DNA of 15,910 nt from Desulfobacterales bacterium. Lineage in GTDB: Bacteria; Desulfobacterota; Desulfobacteria; Desulfobacterales; JAFDCJ01. The stretch spans positions 5,539,632-5,555,541 of the forward strand of contig CP070771.1 in NCBI GenBank assembly GCA_020345785.1, read 5' to 3'. The position numbers and the translations under genes are program-made. Positions 1-7,647 of this stretch are shown in pieces; position 1 is the stretch's first letter, and each line of letters starts with the position of its first letter. The notes under the pieces are model-generated. The model was not told the DNA's origin. It did not search any database and was given only the letters and a program-made list of their open reading frames with translations.

Positions 1-21
1 AAACTTCACCTGAACGGAACA

Positions 22-184
22 GTCCGCCGCGGCGGACAGAATATCGAATATCGAACCGCAGAATGTCGAAGGGTGGTTTCGCTGTGCTCAGTCTTTTTAT
101 AAAATAGACAGAGTACCTCCCTTCGATCCGCCTCCGGCGGAATATTCATTATTCGATATTCGATATTTATCCGCCTTTGGTGGA
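22..184. repeat. Nested inverted-repeat intergenic element
   Basis: The element opens with a perfect 16-bp palindrome at 22-37 (GTCCGCCG and its complement). A perfect 16-bp inverted repeat pairs 40-55 with 152-167 (AATATCGAATATCGAA and complement), and nested inside is an 8-bp pair, 66-73 with 119-126 (TCGAAGGG and complement). Two further small hairpins of the form TCCGCC-NNN-GG(C/T)GGA lie at 127-141 and 170-184. The whole can fold into one long cruciform or RNA hairpin just downstream of the RND-kinase stop codon. It has no coding capacity I believe in; the minus-strand reading frame across it is made of the repeat itself. It could be a miniature inverted-repeat element, a REP-like sequence or a terminator. 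Blocks of it recur at 8493-8615. Confidence 0.7.
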
Positions 185-212
185 TTCGCTTTTTTGGAGT
201 TTCTTTTTTCAA

Positions 213-3203
213 TCAGACTGGCCGCCTTCGACTGACGTCGGCCCGGGGCAGGATCACCTTAAAGACGGCACCCTGCATCGGCTCACTGGAAACTTCAAGC
301 CGTCCGCCGAAGTCTCTGATGATTTCATTGCAGATGCTCAACCCCAGGCCTTTGGCCTGTCCCACGGCTTTGGTGGTAAAGAAAGGTTCCAGAATGCGGC
401 CGAGATTGTGCCGGGAGATGCCGATCCCCGTGTCGGACACCGTCAGTGAAACCCGGTCGTCCTCGCAGGATGTGCAAATCCGTATGACATGGCGGCCGGC
501 ATCCTCCGGAATTTTTTTTCTGGCATCGATCGCATCACAGGCATTGGTCACCAGATTATAGACGATCTGTGCCACACGGTTTTTATGCCCTTGAACGGAT
601 GGCAGGTTATCGGCTAAATTTAGTTCGGCTGTGATGTTGTCCACGACCAGCTGGTGATGCATCATGGCCATCACTTCCCGCACCGGCTCGTTGATATCGA
701 TCAACTCCTTCTTAAAATCGGGCCGCTGGCCGAACGCACTCAGACGATTGATGATTTCCGAGGCGCGATCGACCTGATCGCTGATTTCAGAAGCGATTTG
801 AGATAATTGCGCAGGCTTGATATTTGCCTTTTGCGAGATCATCATGGTCAAAAATTCGCTGCCCATTTTGATGGCATTCAGCGGTTGATTGAGTTCATGC
901 GCAATGCCGGCCGACATGCCGCCCAACACCGGCATTAATTTCATCAGATCCCAGGCCGTTACCAGCTCCACCCGGAGCATCAGCGACGGGAGGATGACAA
1001 GATCGCCGATAAGCGCTGTAGCCATGGTGATTACCATCAGGAAACCGAATATGGCCGTTGGTTTAAACTGGGACAACATTAAGACTAAAAATCCGATGCC
1101 GATCGTCAGGCTGGTCATCACGATCGGTTTGCCCACCTGTTTGATGGTATCGCGCAGCGCCCTATCCTTATCCAGGTCCTTTTTGAATTCCAGATTGTAG
1201 CGATGCAAATAATGAATGGTATCATCAACAGCGAGTCCGATGGCGATGCTGGCGATCAGGCTGGTCGCCATCGAAAGTTTGATCCCCAGCCAGCCCATAA
1301 TGCCGAAATTCATAAGAATCGGGAAGCAGTTGGGAAGGATGGCGATCAAACCGACCTTGGCTGATAGAAACATCAAGAACATAATTGAGAAAATCAAAAC
1401 CAGACTGATTGAAAGGCTTTTCACCTGACCCGTGGTCAGCAATTGGCTGCTGGCAGAAACGGCCATGCCGAAACCGGTGACCTCCAGGTTAAGATGTTTG
1501 GGAAAATGCCGCCCGGCAAAAGATTGAATCATTTCTCTGGTTTTCAGAAATTCGCCGGAGCTCGACAAATGAGTCAGCATCAGGATATTGGCGCTGTTCA
1601 GCGCCGGTGTCATGAAGCGTGAATACAGGTCCTCACCGAGGATGGTCTTATAGTTGTTGATTGCCATCCGGATTTCAAAATCCTCGGCGGGTAGCGCATA
1701 GTACTTTGATTCGTAATGGTTGAGGGTATAATTGACCAGCATTAAATAATCAGCGAATGATATGGTTTTATCCACCTTGGGCAGCGTCTCAAGAAAGTCC
1801 TGCAATCGTTTGATTTCAGCCAAATGCCGCGAGTTTTCAAAATAGTCGGTCTCCGTGCTTGTGACCGTCACGTAGACCGGAAAGCTGCCCGAAAGGCTCT
1901 GATAGATATCGTGAAAATTGCGGCTGACCGGCGTATCCTCCCTAAAATATTCCACGGGATTGGTCTCGATCCGGATAAAAAATATGCCGGCTGCGGCCGT
2001 CAACGCTGCCAGGCCGATGATTGACAGAGCGGCTTTTTGATGGTGCAGATTCAGGCGAACGATAAAATCAAGAAAGCGGTCCATTGCCGCAGCGATCCTT
2101 TCGGCCTTCCGACTGCTTGCGTCAGGCAAGGGAATGAGCACCAGAACCGCCGGCAACACGGTCAGCAATACGCACAGCAGGCTTATCATGCCAAAGCAGG
2201 CAAAAAGGGCGAATTCATCGATGGCCGGAATGCGGTTGACAAAAAGGGCCCCCAGCCCGAAAAGGGTCGTGACCACGGCCAGCGCGCAGGGCAGCGCCGT
2301 ATGGGTATAACTCGCAGTGACGGCATCCGGGCGCGAATCGGTCCGTCGCGCACAGGCGCTATATTCTGAAATGGTATGCAGACTGTAGGCCGTGCCCACG
2401 GCAATAATAAACACCGGAACAATCATGGTTAAGAGCGACAGTTTAAGCTGCATCAGGCCCATAAGACCAAACGTCCATACCAGTACAACGCAGACACACA
2501 TGAGTGGCAGAAATACCCGGGCGGGACGGCGTAATAAGATAAAAAGTACCGCGGCAATCAAACCGAAGGTTAGCACCGGCAGACGCTTGAAATCGTGCAC
2601 CGTGTAGTTCACAAGCGCCCGAGAGATTAAGGGCATACCGATCTGGTAAAGTGAGAGGTGATCGGCTTCGCTTTCGATAATTGCATCAACCGCGCTGATA
2701 ACACTTTCGTGATCGGCATCCTTTTCCAGGATCAGCGTGATACCGGTATTTTTATGATCGGCTGAAATCAGATTCTTTTGAAATAATGCCACCGGGGCGA
2801 CCATGGTCTCAAATTGCGCCAGGCTCATCTTGGCCGAAGGATCGATGTCCTTTTTAATCAGCGGCAGACTGATGATCCGCCTGACCCCCTTGAGACCGGC
2901 ACATCTTGCGGAAATATCCTCGACCTTCCGGAAGGCAGCCGGCGCAAATACATTGTCTGTTTTGACGACCAGCCGAATCATCTCATCGGATCCAAATTCA
3001 GCTTTCAGGGTTTCATAAACAGCTGTATCCGGAAGATCCTCAATTAAAAGGTCGTAGATAGATGTGCGGAAAGACAGTTTGGGAATGTGGTAGGCAAAAA
3101 AACAGGTCAGGCCGGAAGCGATCACAATAACCATCCAAGGCTTGTTTGTGATCCATTTGAGCACGGAAATGAGATAAAAGCGTCTTGAGCTGCTATGCGA
3201 CAT
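213..3203 (-). CDS. RND/MMPL-type exporter fused to a sensor histidine kinase
   Basis: This 996-residue protein joins two modules. The first ~750 residues are a full-length RND exporter of the HAE3/MMPL type: a first membrane helix near residues 20-42, a large periplasmic loop, a helix bundle at about 205-380, a second helix and loop, and a second bundle at about 620-750. That bundle carries the signature GLAVDDTIHYLHRY, whose acidic pair is typical of the proton-relay helix. Directly after the last helix comes a HisKA box (GIAHELNQPLN, His near residue 769), then an HATPase domain with N-box (NLVTNACDAI), G1 (DTGIG), FFTTK and G2 (GLGLS) motifs. No PAS, HAMP or receiver domain is seen, and no response regulator lies in the window. 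I chose the ATG; a TTG three codons upstream (3212) is equally open and neither start has a strong ribosome site. Inference: transport or occupancy of the RND part drives phosphorylation. The substrate is unknown. Confidence 0.88.
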   Translation of the reverse strand: MSHSSSRRFYLISVLKWITNKPWMVIVIASGLTCFFAYHIPKLSFRTSIYDLLIEDLPDTAVYETLKAEFGSDEMIRLVVKTDNVFAPAAFRKVEDISARCAGLKGVRRIISLPLIKKDIDPSAKMSLAQFETMVAPVALFQKNLISADHKNTGITLILEKDADHESVISAVDAIIESEADHLSLYQIGMPLISRALVNYTVHDFKRLPVLTFGLIAAVLFILLRRPARVFLPLMCVCVVLVWTFGLMGLMQLKLSLLTMIVPVFIIAVGTAYSLHTISEYSACARRTDSRPDAVTASYTHTALPCALAVVTTLFGLGALFVNRIPAIDEFALFACFGMISLLCVLLTVLPAVLVLIPLPDASSRKAERIAAAMDRFLDFIVRLNLHHQKAALSIIGLAALTAAAGIFFIRIETNPVEYFREDTPVSRNFHDIYQSLSGSFPVYVTVTSTETDYFENSRHLAEIKRLQDFLETLPKVDKTISFADYLMLVNYTLNHYESKYYALPAEDFEIRMAINNYKTILGEDLYSRFMTPALNSANILMLTHLSSSGEFLKTREMIQSFAGRHFPKHLNLEVTGFGMAVSASSQLLTTGQVKSLSISLVLIFSIMFLMFLSAKVGLIAILPNCFPILMNFGIMGWLGIKLSMATSLIASIAIGLAVDDTIHYLHRYNLEFKKDLDKDRALRDTIKQVGKPIVMTSLTIGIGFLVLMLSQFKPTAIFGFLMVITMATALIGDLVILPSLMLRVELVTAWDLMKLMPVLGGMSAGIAHELNQPLNAIKMGSEFLTMMISQKANIKPAQLSQIASEISDQVDRASEIINRLSAFGQRPDFKKELIDINEPVREVMAMMHHQLVVDNITAELNLADNLPSVQGHKNRVAQIVYNLVTNACDAIDARKKIPEDAGRHVIRICTSCEDDRVSLTVSDTGIGISRHNLGRILEPFFTTKAVGQAKGLGLSICNEIIRDFGGRLEVSSEPMQGAVFKVILPRADVSRRRPV

Positions 3204-3247
3204 GTCCGTCAAGAAACCTGGCGGGGTTATAGTAAAGTCATTTGTGT

Positions 3248-3403
3248 AGGTTTCAGGTGTCAGGTGTCAGCGGTCAGATTTATGGTGCAAGGCATCCGGT
3301 CGTGAGCTTAAGGTTGAAGGTATAAGGCATTTTTCTCCATCTTGCTAAAACCGGGCATTCCGGCGGCAATAGGCTGACACCTGAAACCCGACACCTGAAA
3401 CCT
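3248..3403. repeat. Inverted repeat of GGTTTCAGGTGTC words
   Basis: The left arm (3248-3271) reads as repeated AGGTGTC words, and the right arm (3373-3403) is its reverse complement with one extra 7-nt unit. They are separated by about 100 bases that include a further degenerate word run (AAGGTTGAAGGTATAAGGC, around 3311). The element fills most of the 271-base gap between the RND-kinase start and the end of hynC. No gene or convincing promoter is visible there, apart from a TATAAC hexamer (minus strand, 3231-3226) about 20 bases before the kinase start, which lacks a good -35. Confidence 0.65.
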
Positions 3404-3474
3404 TAAAAATAAAAGCACTCCGCAACATCGACAAAAATTGGCCGATGGCGCCTAAATAGGGCAAGGATGTTTTT

Positions 3475-3996
3475 TCACTGGTCCGTTTTTCTCCAACAGG
3501 ATCCGCCGAACCGCTTCAGTTCAGCCAGAACCATATCGATCATGGGATCGATGCGGGATTGAGTCGCAGGGGTCAATTCGAGGCTCTGCGTCTCAATATC
3601 CGCGGGTTCAACGCCGAGAATAACCGTTTCGGGAACTTTATTCAATGCCTGGCACAATGTCAATGCTTCCAGAAAGTCCACTTGATGCAGCGAATTTTTG
3701 GCTCGAATACGTTCCGGTATGGCATCGCCCTGCAAACGATATAAATCGCCGGGTTTGCCTTTATTGCGAATCGCATCCACCACGATCAGATGGGCGGGCT
3801 TGGAAATAACTCCCAGCAGGTTGATACCCAGGACACCGCCGTCGACCACCATGACGTTATCCGGAAATTCGTAGAGCTGCTGAAGCTTTTCAACAACCCG
3901 CACCCCGAATCCTTCATCGGAGTAAAGAATACAGCCGATGCCTAAAATCATGACATCAACGGCATAGAGCTCGTCAAACGGATTTTTGTCGGGCAA
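3475..3996 (-). CDS. hynC: [NiFe] hydrogenase maturation endopeptidase (HyaD/HybD/HynC family)
   Basis: Family members remove the C-terminal tail of the hydrogenase large subunit once nickel is inserted. The 173-residue protein matches the usual length (~165). It has the N-terminal glycine motif and DEG segment (ILGIGCILYSDEGFG, residues ~17-31). Residues equivalent to the E. coli HybD nickel ligands are visible: Glu28, Asp74 (in VVDAI) and His104 (in SLHQ). The usual GxGN is GIGC here. Start choice: a TTG at 3996 has an AGAGG site seven bases upstream and keeps the first beta strand. The ATG at 3951 would cut into that strand, and a TTG at 4065 lies upstream of the predicted transcript start. 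The gene follows hynA but is separated from it by a terminator, and it has its own promoter at 4034-4062. Its presumed substrate is the hynA product, whose cleavable tail is intact. Confidence 0.88.
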   Translation of the reverse strand: MPDKNPFDELYAVDVMILGIGCILYSDEGFGVRVVEKLQQLYEFPDNVMVVDGGVLGINLLGVISKPAHLIVVDAIRNKGKPGDLYRLQGDAIPERIRAKNSLHQVDFLEALTLCQALNKVPETVILGVEPADIETQSLELTPATQSRIDPMIDMVLAELKRFGGSCWRKTDQ

Positions 3997-4033
3997 TTTC
4001 GTGCCTCTATATTCGAAGATTATGATTTGCGTC

Positions 4034-4062
4034 GTTATACATAAATCCGGCCGAACCGTCAA
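4034..4062 (-). promoter_or_regulatory. Sigma-70-type promoter for hynC
   Basis: On the minus strand TTGACG (4062-4057) and TATAAC (4039-4034) are separated by exactly 17 bases, each hexamer matching consensus at five of six positions. Transcription would start near 4027, about 30 bases before the TTG start codon at 3996. This supports the shorter gene start and transcription independent of hynBA. Confidence 0.6.
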
Positions 4063-4182
4063 CAACGCCTAAAAACAGGGTTCCGTCATCTAAAGGAGCA
4101 ATTGACTAATTTTGCGATAATTACCTCCGAAATGAAAATCATACAACTATTTTAGAATTTACTTTAACGCCACCCTGCCCTG

Positions 4183-4219
4183 AAAAAACCACGGCCTCCC
4201 GGATTGGGGGAAGCCGTGG
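4183..4219 (-). terminator. Intrinsic terminator after hynA
   Basis: On the minus strand CCACGGC pairs with GCCGTGG across an inner run of C and G residues that extends the stem, and six T residues follow immediately (4188-4183). It lies 22 bases after the hynA stop codon, so it should end the hynBA transcript before hynC. Confidence 0.85.
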
Positions 4220-4241
4220 TGATCACTTTAAAAAATAGTTC

Positions 4242-5891
4242 TTAAAGGACTTTGATCTTGTAAACCTGATTGGAATCCGGATCAATCACATGGACCCCGC
4301 AGGCAATACACGGGTCAAAGGAATGCACCGTTCGCAGGACCTCCAGCGGCTTCTTCGGATCGGCCACCGGCGTACCGATCAAAGCTTCTTCAACCGGCCC
4401 CAGTTTGCCGGCCCCGTCCCGCGGGCCCAAATTCCAGGTTGACGGCACCACATACTGATAGTTTTTGATTTTTTTGTTTTCAATCTGGACCCAATGGCCG
4501 AGAGAACCCCGAGGAACGTCATTTAATCCGACGCCCGTGGCGCTGTCCGGCATTTCATAGGACTGATAGGTCTGGGTGTCGCCGCTTTTGATGTTGGCCA
4601 CCAGTTCCATGATCCAACCTTCCATCGCCTCACCGATGGCCAAGGTTTCAATGCCCCGGGCGGCCGTCCGTCCAAGGGTTGAAAACAAGGCCGGAGCCGG
4701 AACCCCTAAAGTCTGTAAGACATTATCAACGATGGGCTTGATGTCCTTGTGGCCCCTGGCATATGCCACCAGCACCCGGGCCAGCGGACCGACTTCACAG
4801 GGCTCACCCTCATAGCGCGGCGCTTTAAACCAGGAATACTTGCCGTCACCCGGTCGGTAGGCAGGGTTTTCCTGCAGCGGTTTGGTCTCGCCGTCATACG
4901 GATGCAGCGCCTTGCCGTTGGTATACCAGGCTCGGGTGACGTCTTCGGTAACCTTGTCCTGGTGTGCCATCTGCACACCGCCGAGATTGCGCTTCATGAT
5001 CGCACCCCTGGGCATATAAAGGCTTTCGGGTTCCTTATCTGTCTCCGGAAATTCGCCCCAGGCCAGAAAATTGCTGGTACCGCCGATGGCACCCCAATCC
5101 TTGTAGAAGGAGGCCACGGCCAGCAGATCGGGGATGTAGACGTTTTTGATAAATTGCTGGGTTTCTTTGGTAATATAGAGGAATTCGGCGATGCGATCCG
5201 GCGTCAGGTCCTTGACACAGGTCACCCCGCCGACGACCAGGGACTGCGGATGCGGATTCTTGCCGCCGAAAATGGCATGCATCCTGGCCGCTCTGGCCTG
5301 CAAACGCAGCGCTTCAATGTAATGCGCGCCTGCCATCAGATTAGCTTCCGGAGGCAGCTTGTAGGCCGAGTGGCCCCAGTAAGCATTGGAAAAGGGACCC
5401 AGCTGACCGCTGTCTACGAAGGTCTGCAGCCGCTGTTGAATTTCTTTAAAGTAATTGGCACCGCCCCAGGGGGCGTTGCTGACATTATCGGATAAGGCCG
5501 CCGTTTTTTTCGGATCCGCCTTTAATGCACTGACAATATCCACCCAGTCAAGGGCGTGCAGATGATAGAAGTGAACAATATGGTCGTGCTGGAACTGGGC
5601 ACCCATCAAAAGATTGCGTATGATTCGAGCATTCTTGGGAATTTTGACGCCAACGGCATCATCGACTGCCCTCACCGAGGACAGAGCATGGGTGTAGGTT
5701 CAGACCCCGCATGAACGCTGGACGAAATGATGGGCATCCCGCGGGTCACGCCCCTGCAGGATCAGCTCGATCCCCCGAAACATCTGGCCTGAGCTCCAGG
5801 CATTGACAACTTTGCCGCCGGACACCTCGACCTCGATTCTGAGGTGCCCCTCTATCCTGGTAATCGGATCTATCGTGATTCTGTCTGCCAT
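4242..5891 (-). CDS. hynA: [NiFe] hydrogenase large subunit with in-frame UGA (probable selenocysteine) in the N-terminal nickel motif
   Basis: This is the catalytic subunit of a periplasmic Desulfovibrio-type (group 1) hydrogenase, which oxidises or evolves H2 at a Ni-Fe(CN)2CO centre. Read through the UGA at 5702-5700 the protein has 549 residues, normal for the family. The N-terminal nickel motif reads RSCGV-UGA-TYTHAL, so residue 64 replaces the second Cys of CxxC. The C-terminal motif DPCIACGVH (residues 526-534) keeps both Cys, followed by a 15-residue tail ([15 protein letters not shown]) that the maturation protease would remove after His534. The start ATG has a GGAGGA site. The gene lies 56 bases after hynB. 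The downstream half stays in frame and conserved, and a SECIS-like hairpin follows the UGA, so I read the codon as Sec; a nonsense mutation or base-call error is the alternative. A conventional caller would split the gene into 5700-5891 and 4242-5675. Confidence 0.88.
5666..5684 (-). promoter_or_regulatory. SECIS-like hairpin downstream of the hynA UGA codon
   Basis: In the mRNA, CUGUCCUC pairs with GAGGGCAG (eight pairs, one G-U) around a GGU triloop, or seven pairs around the pentaloop CGGUG. The loop begins 22-23 bases after the UGA. Bacterial SECIS elements lie just after UGA, with the apical loop at about 16-37 nt and a G at its start, as in the E. coli fdhF loop AGGUCU. A three-by-three internal loop and a CAU/AUG pair below continue the stem. 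The hairpin lies inside the codons for ALSSVRA, so some pairing could come from protein conservation. Confidence 0.6.
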
Positions 5892-5947
5892 ATGATCTCC
5901 TCCCTTTTTACGGTAAAAAGGATGTTGTTTGCACCATGATATAAAGA

Positions 5948-6889
5948 TTACAGTTCCTGATAAAACGGGCTAAATTTATCCCAGAAATCCGGCTGGCTGC
6001 AGCCGATACAGGGATGTCCGGCCTCGATCGGCCAGCTGGTGCCGTCGTTGAATTTGGCAATCGGACAGTTGTTGTAGGTTTCCGGACCGCGACACCCGAC
6101 TTTATACAGGCAATAGCCCGCCGCCGCTTCCTCGGAACCGAATTCTTCGACAAATTCGTCATTTTCAAAATGCGCCCGGCGCGGACACTGATCGTGGATG
6201 GTTTTACCGTAGGCAAACAGCGGGCGGCCCAAATCATCCAATTCCGGTAGTTTGCCCAGCAGGAGATAGTTGACGACGGTGCCCACAAAATTGATTGGAT
6301 TCGGCGGACACCCGGCAATATTCACGGTCTTGATTCCGAGGGCTTCGCCGACGCTTTTATAGCCGCCGGGATTGGGCTTAGCCGCCTGAACACCGCCGAA
6401 TGTCGCGCATGCACCAATGGCGATGACCGCCGCCGCTTTCGGGCAGACCTCCTTGGCGATTTCCAGAAACGTTCGGCCGCCGATTTTGCCGTAGCCGCCG
6501 TCGTAGTTCGTGGCAACCGCCCCCTCGACGACGCAGATAAATTTGCCCTCGTACTTCTTTACCGCAGCTTGAAGCTGATCTTCGGCCTGCTGCCCGGCCG
6601 CCGCCATGATCGTTTCATGATACTCCACCGAAAGAACCTCAAGAACCAGGTCATCCACGTAAGGATACTGGCTTCTCAAAATCGCTTCCGAGCAACCCGT
6701 GCATTCGGCAAAGTGAAGCCAGACGACAGGGGGTCGCTGGGCCGGTGCGGCAAAAACCTCCGCCACCTTCGGGATAAAGGAAGACGAAAGTCCCATCGTT
6801 GCCGTAAGGTACGTGCAGTACTTCATGAAATCCCGCCTGGAGACCCCTTTACCCTCCAGTCTCTCGTAAAAAGCCGTTTCTTTTTCCAT
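5948..6889 (-). CDS. hynB: [NiFe] hydrogenase small subunit, Tat-exported
   Basis: This electron-transfer subunit of a periplasmic hydrogenase passes electrons from the Ni-Fe site through three Fe-S clusters to a partner such as a c-type cytochrome. Residues 17-23 (SRRDFMK) are a twin-arginine motif, followed by a hydrophobic stretch and a likely cleavage near residues 47-49. Ligands can be read off: proximal [4Fe-4S] Cys63, Cys66, Cys161, Cys194; distal [4Fe-4S] His232, Cys235, Cys260, Cys266; medial Cys275, Cys294, Cys297. Pro287 stands where [NiFeSe] enzymes carry a fourth Cys, so the medial cluster should be [3Fe-4S] as in standard [NiFe] enzymes. The start ATG has an AGGAGG site six bases upstream; an upstream TTG at 6925 is open but less convincing. 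It is the first gene of the hynBA transcript, and the complex is exported together since HynA has no signal peptide. Confidence 0.95.
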   Translation of the reverse strand: MEKETAFYERLEGKGVSRRDFMKYCTYLTATMGLSSSFIPKVAEVFAAPAQRPPVVWLHFAECTGCSEAILRSQYPYVDDLVLEVLSVEYHETIMAAAGQQAEDQLQAAVKKYEGKFICVVEGAVATNYDGGYGKIGGRTFLEIAKEVCPKAAAVIAIGACATFGGVQAAKPNPGGYKSVGEALGIKTVNIAGCPPNPINFVGTVVNYLLLGKLPELDDLGRPLFAYGKTIHDQCPRRAHFENDEFVEEFGSEEAAAGYCLYKVGCRGPETYNNCPIAKFNDGTSWPIEAGHPCIGCSQPDFWDKFSPFYQEL

Positions 6890-6941
6890 TTGCACCTCCT
6901 TGATGCCGTTAAGAGTCAATGCCAATTGCCTCCCATACTTA

Positions 6942-6957
6942 TTGCGGGTTATCGCAA
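6942..6957. promoter_or_regulatory. Palindrome upstream of hynB, candidate operator
   Basis: The perfect inverted repeat TTGCG-N6-CGCAA is centred about 60 bases before the hynB start codon. The size and spacing suit a dimeric regulator of the CRP/FNR or Rex type, but the half-site does not match their usual consensus. No convincing -35/-10 pair was found around it. Confidence 0.35.
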
Positions 6958-7167
6958 AACAAGACCATATTGGGCCATCCGGCGCGAAATGAGCACCGCA
7001 TGACGCTACATAAGGTATTGATAATTTAGCAAAACTCTAAATATTGCAGGCGGGAAAAACAGATGCTGCAGGACCACAGCAAATGCAATGCTTCTCAAAA
7101 CTTCAATAATGCCTTGTTTTCTATGCCAAGACAGCTGATAAGTCAACCTTCTTTTCGAGCGCGAGAC

Positions 7168-7647
7168 CTAGGTTTGATCATCAGCATCAATATAGTCATC
7201 ATCCTCAATTTGCAGCGACGAATCACTGGAATCCAATTCATCTTTTTCCGGATACCCGTCATCGAAATCATCAACCAGCATTTCATCGAGATCGGTATCT
7301 TCCGCGTCGTCTTCAATATTTTCAGCGATTTTGAGAGATTCGCGGGTTTTGGTCAATAAGCTGATATCGTCGAAAAAAAGTTCGACCGAATCCTGGTCGG
7401 CCGATTTGTGCAGCGCAATAACCGCCGCTGCAATTTGTTCGGCATAGATACCCGGCGGATACATATTATTGGTGCGCAAGGCAGCAATCAACGCCTCTTT
7501 ACCTGTTGAAACAGCGGATTTAATTGTGCGGTAGTCATACGCTTCTTCACAAAGCAGCGAAAGCGACTCTTTGTTTAGCTCGGCAAACTCCTGGATTTTA
7601 AACTGTTTGTTTTCTTTGTCGTTTAGTATCAAATATTTTTGTTTCAT
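7168..7647 (-). CDS. Small acidic protein of unknown function
   Basis: I do not recognise a family. The protein has 159 residues. The first ~105 look like a folded, mostly helical domain (EFAELNKESLSLLCEEAYD, then KSAVSTGKEALIAALRTNN, then YPPGIYAEQIAAAVIAL), without membrane segments or a signal peptide. The last ~50 residues are extremely acidic, rich in Asp and Glu with Ser, and probably disordered. The ATG start has a GAGG site about nine bases upstream. The gene is transcribed towards hynB but ends ~280 bases before it, so co-transcription is uncertain. Its long 5' leader has stable hairpins. The amino-acid pattern (periodic helix, clear start and ribosome site) argues for a real gene; the function is open. 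Confidence 0.7.
   Translation of the reverse strand: MKQKYLILNDKENKQFKIQEFAELNKESLSLLCEEAYDYRTIKSAVSTGKEALIAALRTNNMYPPGIYAEQIAAAVIALHKSADQDSVELFFDDISLLTKTRESLKIAENIEDDAEDTDLDEMLVDDFDDGYPEKDELDSSDSSLQIEDDDYIDADDQT

Noticed and set aside
6..212. 68-codon minus-strand frame at the left edge
   Set aside because: It is made of the inverted-repeat element (ATATCGAATATCGAA and its complement), so the peptide only reflects the repeat.
4749..5495. Plus-strand open frame of 248 codons inside hynA
   Set aside because: It is a shadow of the conserved hynA frame, with no ribosome site and no domain pattern.
4242..5675. Independent gene starting with GTG at 5675 (large subunit without its N-terminus)
   Set aside because: It is in frame with 5700-5891 and begins in the middle of the conserved motif [12 protein letters not shown]; no ribosome site precedes it, so it is the continuation of hynA past the UGA.
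4242..5891. Classical [NiFeSe] hydrogenase (HysA type)
   Set aside because: The C-terminal motif is DPCIAC with cysteine codons, the small subunit has Pro where HysB has the fourth medial Cys, and the cleavable tail is present; the UGA is in the other motif.
4242..5891. Frameshifted or decayed pseudogene
   Set aside because: Apart from one UGA there is no other stop, frameshift or loss of conserved residues in 549 codons, and the protease and small subunit are intact. A single nonsense change cannot be fully excluded without reads.
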